Position numbers and translations under genes: made by a program. Shown here piece by piece: positions 56,253-64,000 of a DNA stretch of 64,000 bases. The notes below the pieces were generated by a model. It did not search any database, was not told the DNA's origin, and was given only the letters and a program-made list of their open reading frames with translations. The stretch is taken from contig NZ_CADIJM010000010.1 in NCBI RefSeq assembly GCF_902859585.1, positions 124,001 to 188,000 of the forward strand, in the 5' to 3' direction. The stretch's first letter is position 1; each line of letters begins with the position of its first letter. Source of the DNA: Achromobacter animicus (lineage in GTDB: Bacteria; Pseudomonadota; Gammaproteobacteria; Burkholderiales; Burkholderiaceae_B).

Positions 56253-57149
56253 ATGGAAGAGACCAGTTTGTTGTCGGAAGCCGAGACAGCGCGCTACAGG
56301 GATCAGGGTTACCTGGCCTTGAAGGACATGTGCCCTCAGGACGAGGTCGGCTACATCCGCAGGACGCTGCTGGACTTGTTCTCGAATAAGACGGGTTACA
56401 ACGAGGGCGCGCAATATGACTTTGTCAGCCGCGACGACCCGAGCAAGCCCGCGAAGTTTCCGAGTCTGCACGATCCGCGACATTATGCCCCGGGCCTGCT
56501 GAAGACGGTGTACCACGAACGCACGCTGGAACTGGCGCGGCAGCTGCTGGGCCCGCAGGCCGCGCTGTATGGCGAGCACGCGTTGCTCAAGCCCGGCCCG
56601 CACGGTCCGGAAACGCCGTGGCACCAGGACGAAGCTTTCCGGTCGCCGGACTTTGTCTACAACGAACTGAGCATCTGGCTGGCGCTGCAGCCGGCCACCG
56701 TCGAGAACGGCTGCATGCAGTTCCTGCCGGGGTCGAACAAGTGGGACGTGCTGGAGCACCGTTCCCCGGGCGGCGACAAGACGCTGCATCCGCTGGAATG
56801 CTGCGGCGATTTCCCGCGCGAACAGGCGGTGGCCGAACCCCTTGATCCGGGCGGCATCACTGTCCACGATGCGCGCACGCTGCACTTCACGGGACCGAAC
56901 ACGTCGCAGACGCCGCGGCTGGCGTACATCCTGATCTACAACACGCCGCCGGTGTACAAGCCGGGCCGCCGGGAATTCCCGTGGCTGGAAGGCCGCTGGA
57001 CCGACAGCCAGACCCGCAAGAAGCAATGGCACAAGCGCGGCGGGCTGGCGGTGGACGTGATGCGCCGGCTGCCGGGCGCGCGGCTGACCAGCCCGCGCTG
57101 GGTGGCGTGGGCAACGATACGCGCGGTCAGCAAGGTGTGGCCGCGCTAG
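56253..57149 (+). CDS. Phytanoyl-CoA dioxygenase (PhyH) family protein
   Basis: 298 residues, an iron(II)/2-oxoglutarate dioxygenase fold. The first two iron ligands are in WHQDEAF (H124, D126) and the third in TLHFTGPN (H211). A conserved serine/asparagine-rich stretch NTSQTPRLAYILIY with an arginine for 2-oxoglutarate follows. AGAAG upstream suits the ATG. Substrate unknown. It stands alone between acylphosphatase (divergent) and the FMN oxidase. Confidence 0.87.
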   Translation: MEETSLLSEAETARYRDQGYLALKDMCPQDEVGYIRRTLLDLFSNKTGYNEGAQYDFVSRDDPSKPAKFPSLHDPRHYAPGLLKTVYHERTLELARQLLGPQAALYGEHALLKPGPHGPETPWHQDEAFRSPDFVYNELSIWLALQPATVENGCMQFLPGSNKWDVLEHRSPGGDKTLHPLECCGDFPREQAVAEPLDPGGITVHDARTLHFTGPNTSQTPRLAYILIYNTPPVYKPGRREFPWLEGRWTDSQTRKKQWHKRGGLAVDVMRRLPGARLTSPRWVAWATIRAVSKVWPR

Positions 57150-57197
57150 GGCTGGGCGTGCAGGGGCCATAGAGCCTTTGCGCAGGGGGGCGAACGG

Positions 57198-57222
57198 GGC
57201 CGGCAAGCGACGCTTGCCGGCC
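57198..57222. terminator. Hairpin after the PhyH gene
   Basis: A perfect 11-bp stem GGCCGGCAAGC/GCTTGCCGGCC with loop GAC, 48 bp after the stop. It lacks a T-run, so termination efficiency is uncertain. Confidence 0.5.
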
Positions 57223-57357
57223 TCGGCGCGTATACTGGGCGGCGCCGCGCGGGTCATCAAGCCTGGCGCGGCGGCAAGGCTGCCCCACGGCTGGCGGCCC
57301 GAAAGCACAAGAAAATGAGTCGCAGCTGGCGCACCCCTATCACTCCACAGACACTCC

Positions 57358-58521
57358 ATGACCGCTAACCTTTCTACGATCACCTGCATCGAAGATTTGC
57401 GCGTTGTCGCGCAGAAGCGCGTGCCGCGCATGTTCTACGACTACGCCGATTCCGGCGCCTGGACCGAAGGCACCTATCGCGCGAATGAAAGCGACTTTCA
57501 TCGGATCAAGCTGCGCCAGCGCGTGGCGGTCAACATGGAAGGCCGGTCGCTGCGCACCACCATGGTGGGCCAGGACGTGGTCATGCCGCTGGCGATTTCG
57601 CCCACGGGCCTGACCGGCATGCAGCATGCCGACGGCGAGATCCTGGCCGCCAAGGCCGCCGCCGATTTCGGCGTGCCGTTCACGCTGTCCACGATGAGCA
57701 TCTGCTCGCTGGAAGACGTGGCGCAGGCCACCGGCAAGCCCTTCTGGTTCCAGCTCTACGTCATGCGCGACCGCGAGTTCGTGGGCAACCTGATCGACCG
57801 CGCCAAGGCCGCCGGCTGCTCGGCGCTGGTGCTGACGCTGGACCTGCAGATCCTGGGCCAGCGCCACAAGGACATCAAGAACGGCCTGTCGACGCCGCCC
57901 AAGCCCACGCTGCGCAACCTCATCAACCTGGCGACCAAGCCCCGCTGGTGCATGGGCATGCTGGGCACCAAGCGCCGCACTTTCGGCAACATCGTCGGGC
58001 ACGCCAAGGGCGTGAGCGACCTGTCGTCGCTGTCGTCGTGGACGGCCGAGCAGTTCGATCCCCGCCTGAGCTGGGACGACGTGGAATGGATCAAGCAGCG
58101 CTGGGGCGGCAAGCTCATCATCAAGGGCATTCTGGATGTCGAAGACGCGCAGCTCGCCGCCAACAGCGGCGCCGACGCGCTCATCGTCAGCAACCACGGC
58201 GGCCGCCAGCTTGACGGCGCCATGTCGTCCATCGCGGCCCTGCCGGGAATTGCCGATGCCGTGGGTTCGAAGATCGAGGTGTGGATGGACGGCGGCATCC
58301 GCTCCGGCCAGGACATCCTGAAGGCCGTGGCGCTGGGCGCGCGCGGCACGATGATCGGCCGCGCCTTCCTGTACGGGCTGGGCGCGTATGGCCAGGCCGG
58401 CGTCACCCGCACGCTGGAGATCCTGTACAAGGAAATGGACACGACGATGGCGCTGTGCGGCCGCCGCACGATCGAGCCGGGCGACCGCAGCATCCTGCTG
58501 CCGGGCACGTATCCGACCTGA
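57358..58521 (+). CDS. FMN-dependent alpha-hydroxy-acid oxidase/dehydrogenase (L-lactate/glycolate type)
   Basis: 387 residues, a (beta/alpha)8 flavoenzyme. It opens CIEDLRVVAQKRVPRMFYDYADSGAW; FMN contacts include PTGLTG and WFQLYVMRDR; the catalytic motif SNHGGRQLDG carries H280 and the substrate arginine. ALGARGTMIGRAFLYGLG is the phosphate-binding end. The 180-190 loop region is short and lacks a transmembrane stretch. Members oxidise L-lactate, glycolate, mandelate or similar acids. It is convergent with the IclR gene through a bidirectional terminator. Confidence 0.92.
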   Translation: MTANLSTITCIEDLRVVAQKRVPRMFYDYADSGAWTEGTYRANESDFHRIKLRQRVAVNMEGRSLRTTMVGQDVVMPLAISPTGLTGMQHADGEILAAKAAADFGVPFTLSTMSICSLEDVAQATGKPFWFQLYVMRDREFVGNLIDRAKAAGCSALVLTLDLQILGQRHKDIKNGLSTPPKPTLRNLINLATKPRWCMGMLGTKRRTFGNIVGHAKGVSDLSSLSSWTAEQFDPRLSWDDVEWIKQRWGGKLIIKGILDVEDAQLAANSGADALIVSNHGGRQLDGAMSSIAALPGIADAVGSKIEVWMDGGIRSGQDILKAVALGARGTMIGRAFLYGLGAYGQAGVTRTLEILYKEMDTTMALCGRRTIEPGDRSILLPGTYPT

Positions 58522-58543
58522 TCGCTGATGCTTGTTGAAAAAG

Positions 58544-58572
58544 CCCGGACCCATACGTGTCCGGGTTTTTTT
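58544..58572. terminator. Bidirectional terminator between FMN oxidase and IclR genes
   Basis: CCCGGAC pairs with GTCCGGG, followed by seven Ts (58566-58572) and preceded by five As (58538-58542), so it works on both strands. Confidence 0.9.
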
Positions 58573-58601
58573 ATGCGCCGACGCCGGGCACCGTGCGTCG
58601 G

Positions 58602-59444
58602 CTATGCGCCGTTGCCCGTGCCCAAAAACTGGCTGGGCCTGCGCAGCGCGGGGTCGAAAGGATTGATCTGCCCGCCCACCGCGTCAGCCTCGCGGCGCAG
58701 CATTTCCACGATCAGCGGCAGGCGCTCATCGCTGATGCGTTCGATGGGCGCCGCCACGCTCAGCGCCGCGACCGTGACGCCGTTGGGATCATAGACCGGC
58801 ACCGCCAGCCCCGCGATGTTGGGGAACACGCCCTGCCCCTGGCTGCGCGCGTAGCGCAGTTCCAGGCATTCCTTGATGCGCACGCGCATCGAGATCTCGT
58901 CCACGAAGCCCAGGTGATGCAGGCGCGGAATGTTGAAGCGCATGACCTCTTCGCGCTCGGCTTCCGGCAGGCTGGCCAGCAGCACCAGGCCACCTTGTCC
59001 CATGCCCAGCGGCACGCGGCCGCCGATGTCGCCGGTGTGCGAGCGCACCGGAAAGGCGCCGTCCACGCGGTCGACGCAGACCGCGTCAAACCCGCTGCGC
59101 ACCAGCAGGAAAATGGTGTCGTTGAGCATGCCGGACAGGCGCAGCATCGCGGGCCGGTAGAGGGTGCGCAGGCTGGATTGATGGTTGCCCGCCGCGGCCG
59201 CCAGCGAAAAGAAGGCAACGCTGAGCTGATACCCCTTGCTTTGAGCCGGCTGCTCCACCACCCCTTCCTGCATCAAGCCTTGCAGCACCCGGTGCACCGT
59301 GGCCTGCGCCTGGCCCGTGCGGGCGGCGATATCGGTCAGGCGCAGCTTGTCTCCCTTGGCATCGGCCAGCACGCGCAGCACGGCAAAGGCCCGCTGCAAT
59401 ACGCCCTGGCCAGCGGAATCCTCCGGCGTTTCTGATTTCTTCAT
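58602..59444 (-). CDS. IclR-family transcriptional regulator
   Basis: 280 residues. The N-terminal helix-turn-helix is in LTDIAARTGQAQATVHRVLQGL. The C-terminal ligand-binding GAF-like domain contains GGRVPLGMGQGGLVLLASLPE and ARSQGQGVFPNIAGLAVPVYD. It is divergent from the polyamine-type ABC/2Fe-2S/flavoprotein operon (gap about 210 bp), the usual arrangement for control of a catabolic operon. Confidence 0.92.
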   Translation of the reverse strand: MKKSETPEDSAGQGVLQRAFAVLRVLADAKGDKLRLTDIAARTGQAQATVHRVLQGLMQEGVVEQPAQSKGYQLSVAFFSLAAAAGNHQSSLRTLYRPAMLRLSGMLNDTIFLLVRSGFDAVCVDRVDGAFPVRSHTGDIGGRVPLGMGQGGLVLLASLPEAEREEVMRFNIPRLHHLGFVDEISMRVRIKECLELRYARSQGQGVFPNIAGLAVPVYDPNGVTVAALSVAAPIERISDERLPLIVEMLRREADAVGGQINPFDPALRRPSQFLGTGNGA

Positions 59445-59654
59445 TCTCGGGTTCCGATAATCAAAATAGTCTGACGTGTTTTTATCAAGAAATTCAGTCT
59501 AACGGAAATAACGAATAAAAAATTCGATTCTTCGGAAAACCCTAATTGACCCTCTGTTTTGGCGGCTCCTAGACTGCGCCATCACTTAGGCAGCCTGGGC
59601 GGCACTTTTTCCACCCGGCGGCGCAGGGCCCGGACGGGCCACGGGGTTTGGAAC
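59445..59654. promoter_or_regulatory. IclR/ABC divergent control region with repeats
   Basis: AT-rich 210 bp. AGTCTGACG (59468-59476) and AGTCTAACG (59496-59504) form a direct repeat 28 bp apart. A palindrome CGAAT-AAAAA-ATTCG spans 59512-59526. These are candidate IclR sites; promoters for both directions should lie here. Confidence 0.5.
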
Positions 59655-60725
59655 ATGGCATTTCTGCGGCTGGACAACGTCTCCAAGAACTACGGCGATC
59701 TGCGTGTCGTCTCGGACTTCTGCCTGTCGGTCGATAAGGGCGAGTTCGTCTCGCTGCTGGGCCCCTCCGGCTGCGGCAAGACCACCACGCTGCAGATGAT
59801 TGCCGGCTTTGCCGATGTGACCTGCGGCACCATCACGCTGGACGGCCGCGACATCACGCACGCCAAGCCCAACACGCGCGGTCTGGGCATCGTATTCCAG
59901 AGCTATGCGCTGTTCCCGCACCTGACCGTGGCCGACAACGTCGCGTTCGGCCTGAAGATGCGCAAGGTGGAACGCGCCGAACGGCAGGAGCGTGTGCGCG
60001 AGGCGTTGGCCCTGGTCAAGTTGGACAAGCATGCCGACCGCTTCCCGCGCGAACTGTCGGGCGGCCAGCGGCAACGCGTGGCGCTGGCCCGGGCGCTGGT
60101 GATCCGTCCGCCGGTGCTGCTGCTGGACGAACCCCTGTCCAACCTGGATGCCAAGCTGCGCGAGGACATGCAGTTCGAACTGCGCAGCATCCAGCGCAAG
60201 ATCGGCACCACCACCGTCATGGTCACGCACGATCAGGCCGAAGCCCTGTCCATCAGCGATCGCGTCGTCGTCATGCAGGACGGCCGGGCCACGCAGGTGG
60301 ACGCGCCCTACCGCATGTATGAACACCCGCAGACCGAGTTCATCTCGCGCTTTGTCGGCAAGACCAATCTGCTGCCCGGCCGCGTGACGCGCTGCGGCGC
60401 GCAGGCTGAAGTGCAGACCGGCGCGTTGAGCCTGGTCGTGGACGGCGAAGGCCTGCGCCACGGCGATAGCGTGCAGCTGTCGCTGCGCCCGGAAAAGCTG
60501 GTGCCCGTGCCGTCTGGCCAGGGCAAGCTCGCCTGTGTCGTGAACACGCGCTACTTCCTGGGCAGCCAGTGGATGTACGACCTGGATTCGCCGGTGGGGG
60601 CGCTGACCATCCTCACGCCCAACGACGGCCGCCGCCCGCATGACGACGGCGAACAGATCGGGCTGGACTGGGCGGACGGCGTGCTGCGCGTGTTGCGCGC
60701 ACCGGCTGCCGCGGCGGCGGACTGA
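59655..60725 (+). CDS. ABC transporter ATP-binding protein, spermidine/putrescine (PotA) type
   Basis: 356 residues. Walker A is GPSGCGKT, Q-loop VFQSYALFPHL, signature LSGGQRQRVALARAL, Walker B LLLDEPLSNLDAK and switch HDQAEA. The C-terminal TOBE region follows FVGKTNLLPG. This is the MalK/PotA/CUT1 architecture. Start at 59655. It has no receptor gene upstream; the periplasmic protein must lie beyond the window or elsewhere. The stop is 1 base before the next ATG. Confidence 0.92.
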   Translation: MAFLRLDNVSKNYGDLRVVSDFCLSVDKGEFVSLLGPSGCGKTTTLQMIAGFADVTCGTITLDGRDITHAKPNTRGLGIVFQSYALFPHLTVADNVAFGLKMRKVERAERQERVREALALVKLDKHADRFPRELSGGQRQRVALARALVIRPPVLLLDEPLSNLDAKLREDMQFELRSIQRKIGTTTVMVTHDQAEALSISDRVVVMQDGRATQVDAPYRMYEHPQTEFISRFVGKTNLLPGRVTRCGAQAEVQTGALSLVVDGEGLRHGDSVQLSLRPEKLVPVPSGQGKLACVVNTRYFLGSQWMYDLDSPVGALTILTPNDGRRPHDDGEQIGLDWADGVLRVLRAPAAAAAD

Positions 60726-60726
60726 C

Positions 60727-61617
60727 ATGGCGACGCTGACGCAACGCGGCGACGCCGCCAACCCGCCCAAGCCGCGCAACGACGGGATGCTGGCCATCCT
60801 GGGATCGATTCCGCTGGCGCTCGTGTTTCTGACGCTGGTGCTCACGCCGCTGGCGCTGACCTTTGCCCTGTCGTTCCGGCCGTTCGACTACGCCACCGGC
60901 ATCCAGCCCGGCCACACGTTCGAACACTATCTGGCCGTGGTGACAGACGGCTATTTCATCGAGATCTTCTGGCGCACCTTCTGGATCGCCGGCGTCACCA
61001 CGCTGATCTGCGTGCTGATCGGCGCACCCGAGGCCTACATCCTGTCGCGCATGCGCAAGCCTTGGCGCTCGATCTTCCTGTTGGTGGTGCTGTCGCCGCT
61101 GCTGATCTCGCTGGTGGTGCGCGCGTTCGGCTGGAGCATGCTGCTGGGACCCGGCGGGCCGCTGGGCAAGGCGGCCGCCGCGCTTGGGCTGGGAACGCTG
61201 CTGTACACGCCCACCGCCGTCATCATCGGCCTCGTGCACGTCATGCTGCCCTTCATGGTGATTCCGGTCTGGACGTCGCTGCAGAAGCTGGACCCCACCG
61301 TCGAGCACGCCGCGCTGTCGCTGAACGCCTCGCGGTTTCAGACGCTCACGCGCATCGTGCTGCCGCAGGCCATGCCGGGCATCCTGTCCGGCAGCCTCAT
61401 CGTGTTCGGCCTGTCGGCCAGCTCGTTTGCCATTCCCGCGCTGCTGGGCGGACGGCGGCTGAAGATGGTGGCCACTGTCGTGTACGACGAGTTCCTGACC
61501 GAGCTGAACTGGCCGCTGGGCGCGGCGATCGCCATCGTGCTGCTGATCGTGAACGTGATCGTCATGATGGCGTACAACCGCGTCGTCGAACGCTCTTACC
61601 GCCGCAGCCTGGGCTGA
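60727..61617 (+). CDS. ABC transporter permease, PotB type
   Basis: 296 residues, about six membrane helices. The EAA loop is at KLDPTVEHAALSLNASRFQTLTRIVLPQAMPG. The N-terminus is longer and more hydrophilic than PotC. It is cotranscribed directly after the ATPase gene. Confidence 0.9.
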   Translation: MATLTQRGDAANPPKPRNDGMLAILGSIPLALVFLTLVLTPLALTFALSFRPFDYATGIQPGHTFEHYLAVVTDGYFIEIFWRTFWIAGVTTLICVLIGAPEAYILSRMRKPWRSIFLLVVLSPLLISLVVRAFGWSMLLGPGGPLGKAAAALGLGTLLYTPTAVIIGLVHVMLPFMVIPVWTSLQKLDPTVEHAALSLNASRFQTLTRIVLPQAMPGILSGSLIVFGLSASSFAIPALLGGRRLKMVATVVYDEFLTELNWPLGAAIAIVLLIVNVIVMMAYNRVVERSYRRSLG

Positions 61618-61636
61618 CCCGCGCAAGGAATCGAAC

Positions 61637-62431
61637 ATGCAGAAGAACGGTCCTTTCGCGCTGGCGTTCAACTTTCTGGTGGTGGCGTTCGTGCTGGCGC
61701 CGCTGGTCATCGTGTGCCTGGTGGCGTTCACGCCCGATTCGACGCTGACGGTGCCGACGACCAGCTTCTCGCTGCGGTGGTTTTATGCGGTCTTCGACCA
61801 TCCCAACTTCATGCAGGCGTTCAAGAACAGCCTGTGGTTGGCGTTCCTGTCGGCCAGCATCGCCGTGTGCCTGGCGGTGCCCGCCGCCATCGCCATCACG
61901 CGCTACCGCTTTCCGGGGCGCGACGTGCTCAACGGCCTGTTCCTGTCGCCGCTGATGATTCCCCATCTGGTGCTGGGCGTGGCGCTCTTGCGCTTCTTTG
62001 CGCTGATGGGCATGGCCGGCAGCTTTCCGTGGCTGGTGGCCAGCCACGTCGTCGTCATCACGCCGTACGTGATGCGCCTGGTGATCGGCGCGCTGGTGGG
62101 CTTTGACCGGTCCATCGAGCACGCCGCGCTGTCGCTGGGCGCCAGCCGCGCCACGGTGTTCTTTACGGTCACCTTGCCGCTCATCATTCCCGGCGTGTCC
62201 GGCGGCTGGCTGCTGGCGTTCATCAACAGCTTCGACGAACTGACGATGTCGGTGTTCATCACCGCGCCCTCGACCATCACGCTGCCGGTGCGCATGTACA
62301 TGTACGCCACGGAATCCATCGACCCGATGATGGCCGCCGTGTCCGCGCTGGTGATCGCGCTGACCGCGGTGACGATGCTGCTGCTGGATCGCGTGTATGG
62401 CCTGGACCGCGTCCTGGTGGGCCAGAAATGA
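61637..62431 (+). CDS. ABC transporter permease, PotC type
   Basis: 264 residues with six helices. The opening FALAFNFLVVAFVLAPLVIVCLVAF and the EAA loop DRSIEHAALSLGASRATVFFTVTLPLI are typical of PotC. It lies 19 bp after the PotB-type gene. Substrate could be a polyamine, an opine or an amino-acid derivative. Confidence 0.9.
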   Translation: MQKNGPFALAFNFLVVAFVLAPLVIVCLVAFTPDSTLTVPTTSFSLRWFYAVFDHPNFMQAFKNSLWLAFLSASIAVCLAVPAAIAITRYRFPGRDVLNGLFLSPLMIPHLVLGVALLRFFALMGMAGSFPWLVASHVVVITPYVMRLVIGALVGFDRSIEHAALSLGASRATVFFTVTLPLIIPGVSGGWLLAFINSFDELTMSVFITAPSTITLPVRMYMYATESIDPMMAAVSALVIALTAVTMLLLDRVYGLDRVLVGQK

Positions 62432-62468
62432 ACTCGCTGCCGACAGCCGCAAAGGAGCCGCGCGCGCC

Positions 62469-62837
62469 ATGGCAATCCTGAAACGCCTGGCCGAAACCGG
62501 CCGGCCCGCGTTGACCTTCACCTTCGACGGACAGACGTGCACGGCACTGGCCGGCGACACTGTCCTGACCGCCGTGCTGACGCAGGCCGAACGCCTGCGC
62601 ACCTCGGAATTCGGCGGTGGTCCGCGCGCCGGCTTCTGCATGATGGGCGCGTGCCAGGACTGCTGGGTGCAGCTTGAAAACGGCGAGCGCGTGCGCGCCT
62701 GTTCAACGTACATCGAGCCCGGCATGCGGCTGCAGAGCGCCGCGCTGGCGCCCGCTGCCGCGCCCGGCACGCTGGCCGCCGCCTCTGCCCCAGGGACGCT
62801 GACGGCCGCTGCCTGGCCCGAGGATGACGCGTCATGA
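62469..62837 (+). CDS. 2Fe-2S protein, small subunit of an opine-oxidase/hydroxyproline-dehydrogenase-type complex
   Basis: 122 residues. Four cysteines (C57, C62, C65, C78) in GFCMMGACQDCWV and the later RAC form a plant-type 2Fe-2S site. The arrangement matches HcnA/OoxC/LhpF-type small subunits. The C-terminus is an alanine/proline-rich tail. The stop overlaps the next ATG by 4 bases, so the two subunits are coupled. Confidence 0.88.
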   Translation: MAILKRLAETGRPALTFTFDGQTCTALAGDTVLTAVLTQAERLRTSEFGGGPRAGFCMMGACQDCWVQLENGERVRACSTYIEPGMRLQSAALAPAAAPGTLAAASAPGTLTAAAWPEDDAS

Positions 62838-64000
62838 GCATCGTCATGCCCGTGATCGTGGGCGCCGGCCCCGCCGGTATCCGCGCGGCCCAGACGCTGG
62901 CCGCGCAAGGTCTGCGGCCCGTGATCCTGGACGAAGGGCTGCGCCCCGGCGGCCAGATCTACCGTCAGCCGCCGCCCGGCTTCTCGCGTCCCAAATCCGC
63001 GCTGTATGGTTTTGAACATCGCAAGGCTGACGCCGTACACCGCACCATGCAGGAATTGCAGGGCAACGTCGAATACCGCCCAGGGTGCCTGGTCTGGAAC
63101 GCCGAGGGCAAGACGCTGGACGTGCTGCGCGACGGCGTCAGCACGGCGGTGCCCTACACGCATCTGATTCTTGCGACTGGGGCGACCGACCGCGTGCTGC
63201 CGTTTCCCGGCTGGCTGACGCCCGGTGTCTACACGCTGGGCGGATCGCAGGTCGCGTTGAAGCACCAGGGATGCGCCATCGGATCGCGCGTCGCATTTCT
63301 GGGCACCGGTCCCCTGCTTTATCTCGTGGCGTATCAATACGCGAAAGCAGGCGCACAGGTCGCCGCCGTGCTGGACACATCGCGATTTGCGGACCGCGTC
63401 GCCGCGCTACCCGGCATGTTGCGCGCCCCCGCGCTGCTGGCCAAAGGCCTCTATTACATGGCGTGGCTGCGCGCGCACGGCGTGCCGCTGCGCAGCGGCG
63501 TGCGCCCCGTCGCCGTGCAGGGCGGCGATCGCGTCACGGGCCTGTCGTACACCCAGAACGGGCAGACGCATGCACTGCACTGCGATGCCGTGGGCTTCGG
63601 CCTGTCGCTGCGCTCCGAAACCCAACTCGCCAGCCTGATCGGCTGCGACTTCGAATTCAACGAACGCGACCGCAACTGGATCCCGCGGCGCGACGCCGCT
63701 GGACGCAGTAGCGTGGCGGGTGTTTACGTTGCCGGCGACGGCGCAGGCATTGCCGGGGCCGATGCAGCGGAACTCGCGGGCGAACGCGCCGCGCTGGCGC
63801 TGCTTGAGGACACGGGACATCCGCACGACGCGCGCCGCGCGCGGATACTGGAATCGCAACTCGCGGCAAACAGCCGCGTGCGCGACGCGCTGGAACGCGC
63901 ATTTCCGTTTCCCGAGGATTGGGCCGCCAGCATCGCCGACGACACTGTCGTCTGCCGTTGCGAGGAAGTCACCGCCGGCACCATCCGCCAGGCCGTGCGC
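62834..64000 (+). CDS. FAD/NAD(P)-binding flavoprotein, HcnB/OoxA/LhpE type (truncated by window end)
   Basis: The first 389 codons are present; translation runs to the window edge without a stop. A Rossmann GAGPAG (residues 10-15) opens the FAD domain. PGGQIYRQPPPG, ILATGATDRVLPFPGW and a second dinucleotide motif AFLGTGPLLYLVAYQYAKAG follow, then VYVAGDGAG. The end, VVCRCEEVTAGTIRQAV, is the start of the C-terminal 2Fe-2S (BFD-like) domain. With the 2Fe-2S gene upstream it should be the alpha subunit of an opine oxidase, octopine/nopaline oxidase, D-hydroxyproline dehydrogenase or HCN-synthase-like enzyme. The beta subunit should follow beyond 64000. Confidence 0.88.
   Translation, partial: MSIVMPVIVGAGPAGIRAAQTLAAQGLRPVILDEGLRPGGQIYRQPPPGFSRPKSALYGFEHRKADAVHRTMQELQGNVEYRPGCLVWNAEGKTLDVLRDGVSTAVPYTHLILATGATDRVLPFPGWLTPGVYTLGGSQVALKHQGCAIGSRVAFLGTGPLLYLVAYQYAKAGAQVAAVLDTSRFADRVAALPGMLRAPALLAKGLYYMAWLRAHGVPLRSGVRPVAVQGGDRVTGLSYTQNGQTHALHCDAVGFGLSLRSETQLASLIGCDFEFNERDRNWIPRRDAAGRSSVAGVYVAGDGAGIAGADAAELAGERAALALLEDTGHPHDARRARILESQLAANSRVRDALERAFPFPEDWAASIADDTVVCRCEEVTAGTIRQAVR

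Noticed and set aside
61562-63337. 591-codon minus-strand frame opposite the PotC/2Fe-2S/flavoprotein genes
   Set aside because: His/Arg-rich shadow spanning three genes on the other strand.

Overview
The window reads as GC-rich betaproteobacterial chromosome, most likely Alcaligenaceae (Achromobacter or Bordetella). The evidence is the DnaA, RnpA, YidC and GyrB sequences as I recognise them, the tripartite tricarboxylate transporter with its TctDE regulators, and the many ABC uptake operons. No rRNA, tRNA, CRISPR array, transposase or prophage gene was seen.

Layout. (1) 1-2555: an AT-richer stretch with no credible gene. It holds four near-perfect parS sites (299-810) and many DnaA boxes, so it is the best candidate for the chromosome origin and centromere. 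(2) 2634-13273: a cold-shock protein, an AbrB/AmoA-type membrane protein, a methionine-type aminotransferase, tctDE-tctCBA, a ClC chloride channel and a GNAT acetyltransferase. (3) 13290-21381: a horizontally acquired-looking type VI secretion module. It is read leftward as vgrG, DUF4123 adaptor, a 974-residue effector with C-terminal membrane helices, an unrecognised 116-codon gene, and two tandem DUF6708 membrane proteins. The first five genes are chained by 1- to 4-base overlaps. (4) 21561-38253: mnmE is separated from yidC-yidD-rnpA-rpmH by about 12.7 kb carrying a peptide-type ABC operon with an M20 amidohydrolase, a TauD dioxygenase with a sulfonate/nitrate-type ABC transporter, and a catalase. 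(5) 38691-43807: dnaA-dnaN-gyrB, about 36 kb from the putative origin. (6) 44204-49240: a four-gene SDR/NTF2-like/VOC/ABM cluster behind a 24-bp palindrome, a coiled-coil protein and a WG-repeat protein. (7) 49349-55719: a LysR regulator divergent from a glutamate/aspartate-type ABC operon with a threonine aldolase, then an EamA exporter. (8) 55792-64000: acylphosphatase, a PhyH-type dioxygenase, an FMN hydroxyacid oxidase, and an IclR regulator divergent from a polyamine-type ABC transporter. That transporter continues into a 2Fe-2S protein and a flavoprotein cut by the window end, resembling opine oxidase or hydroxyproline dehydrogenase.

How it fits together. The chromosome-maintenance genes form the backbone, and nutrient-uptake operons, each paired with a catabolic enzyme and often a local regulator, fill the spaces. 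Three signals are unusual. The exact DnaA box TTATCCACA occurs at least 16 times across 64 kb, including inside genes and just before start codons. The type VI module has a duplicated immunity-like gene with a visible scar of its unknown neighbour. The SDR/VOC/ABM cluster sends two of its four products to the periplasm. Functions come from recognised families and motifs; no database search was run.
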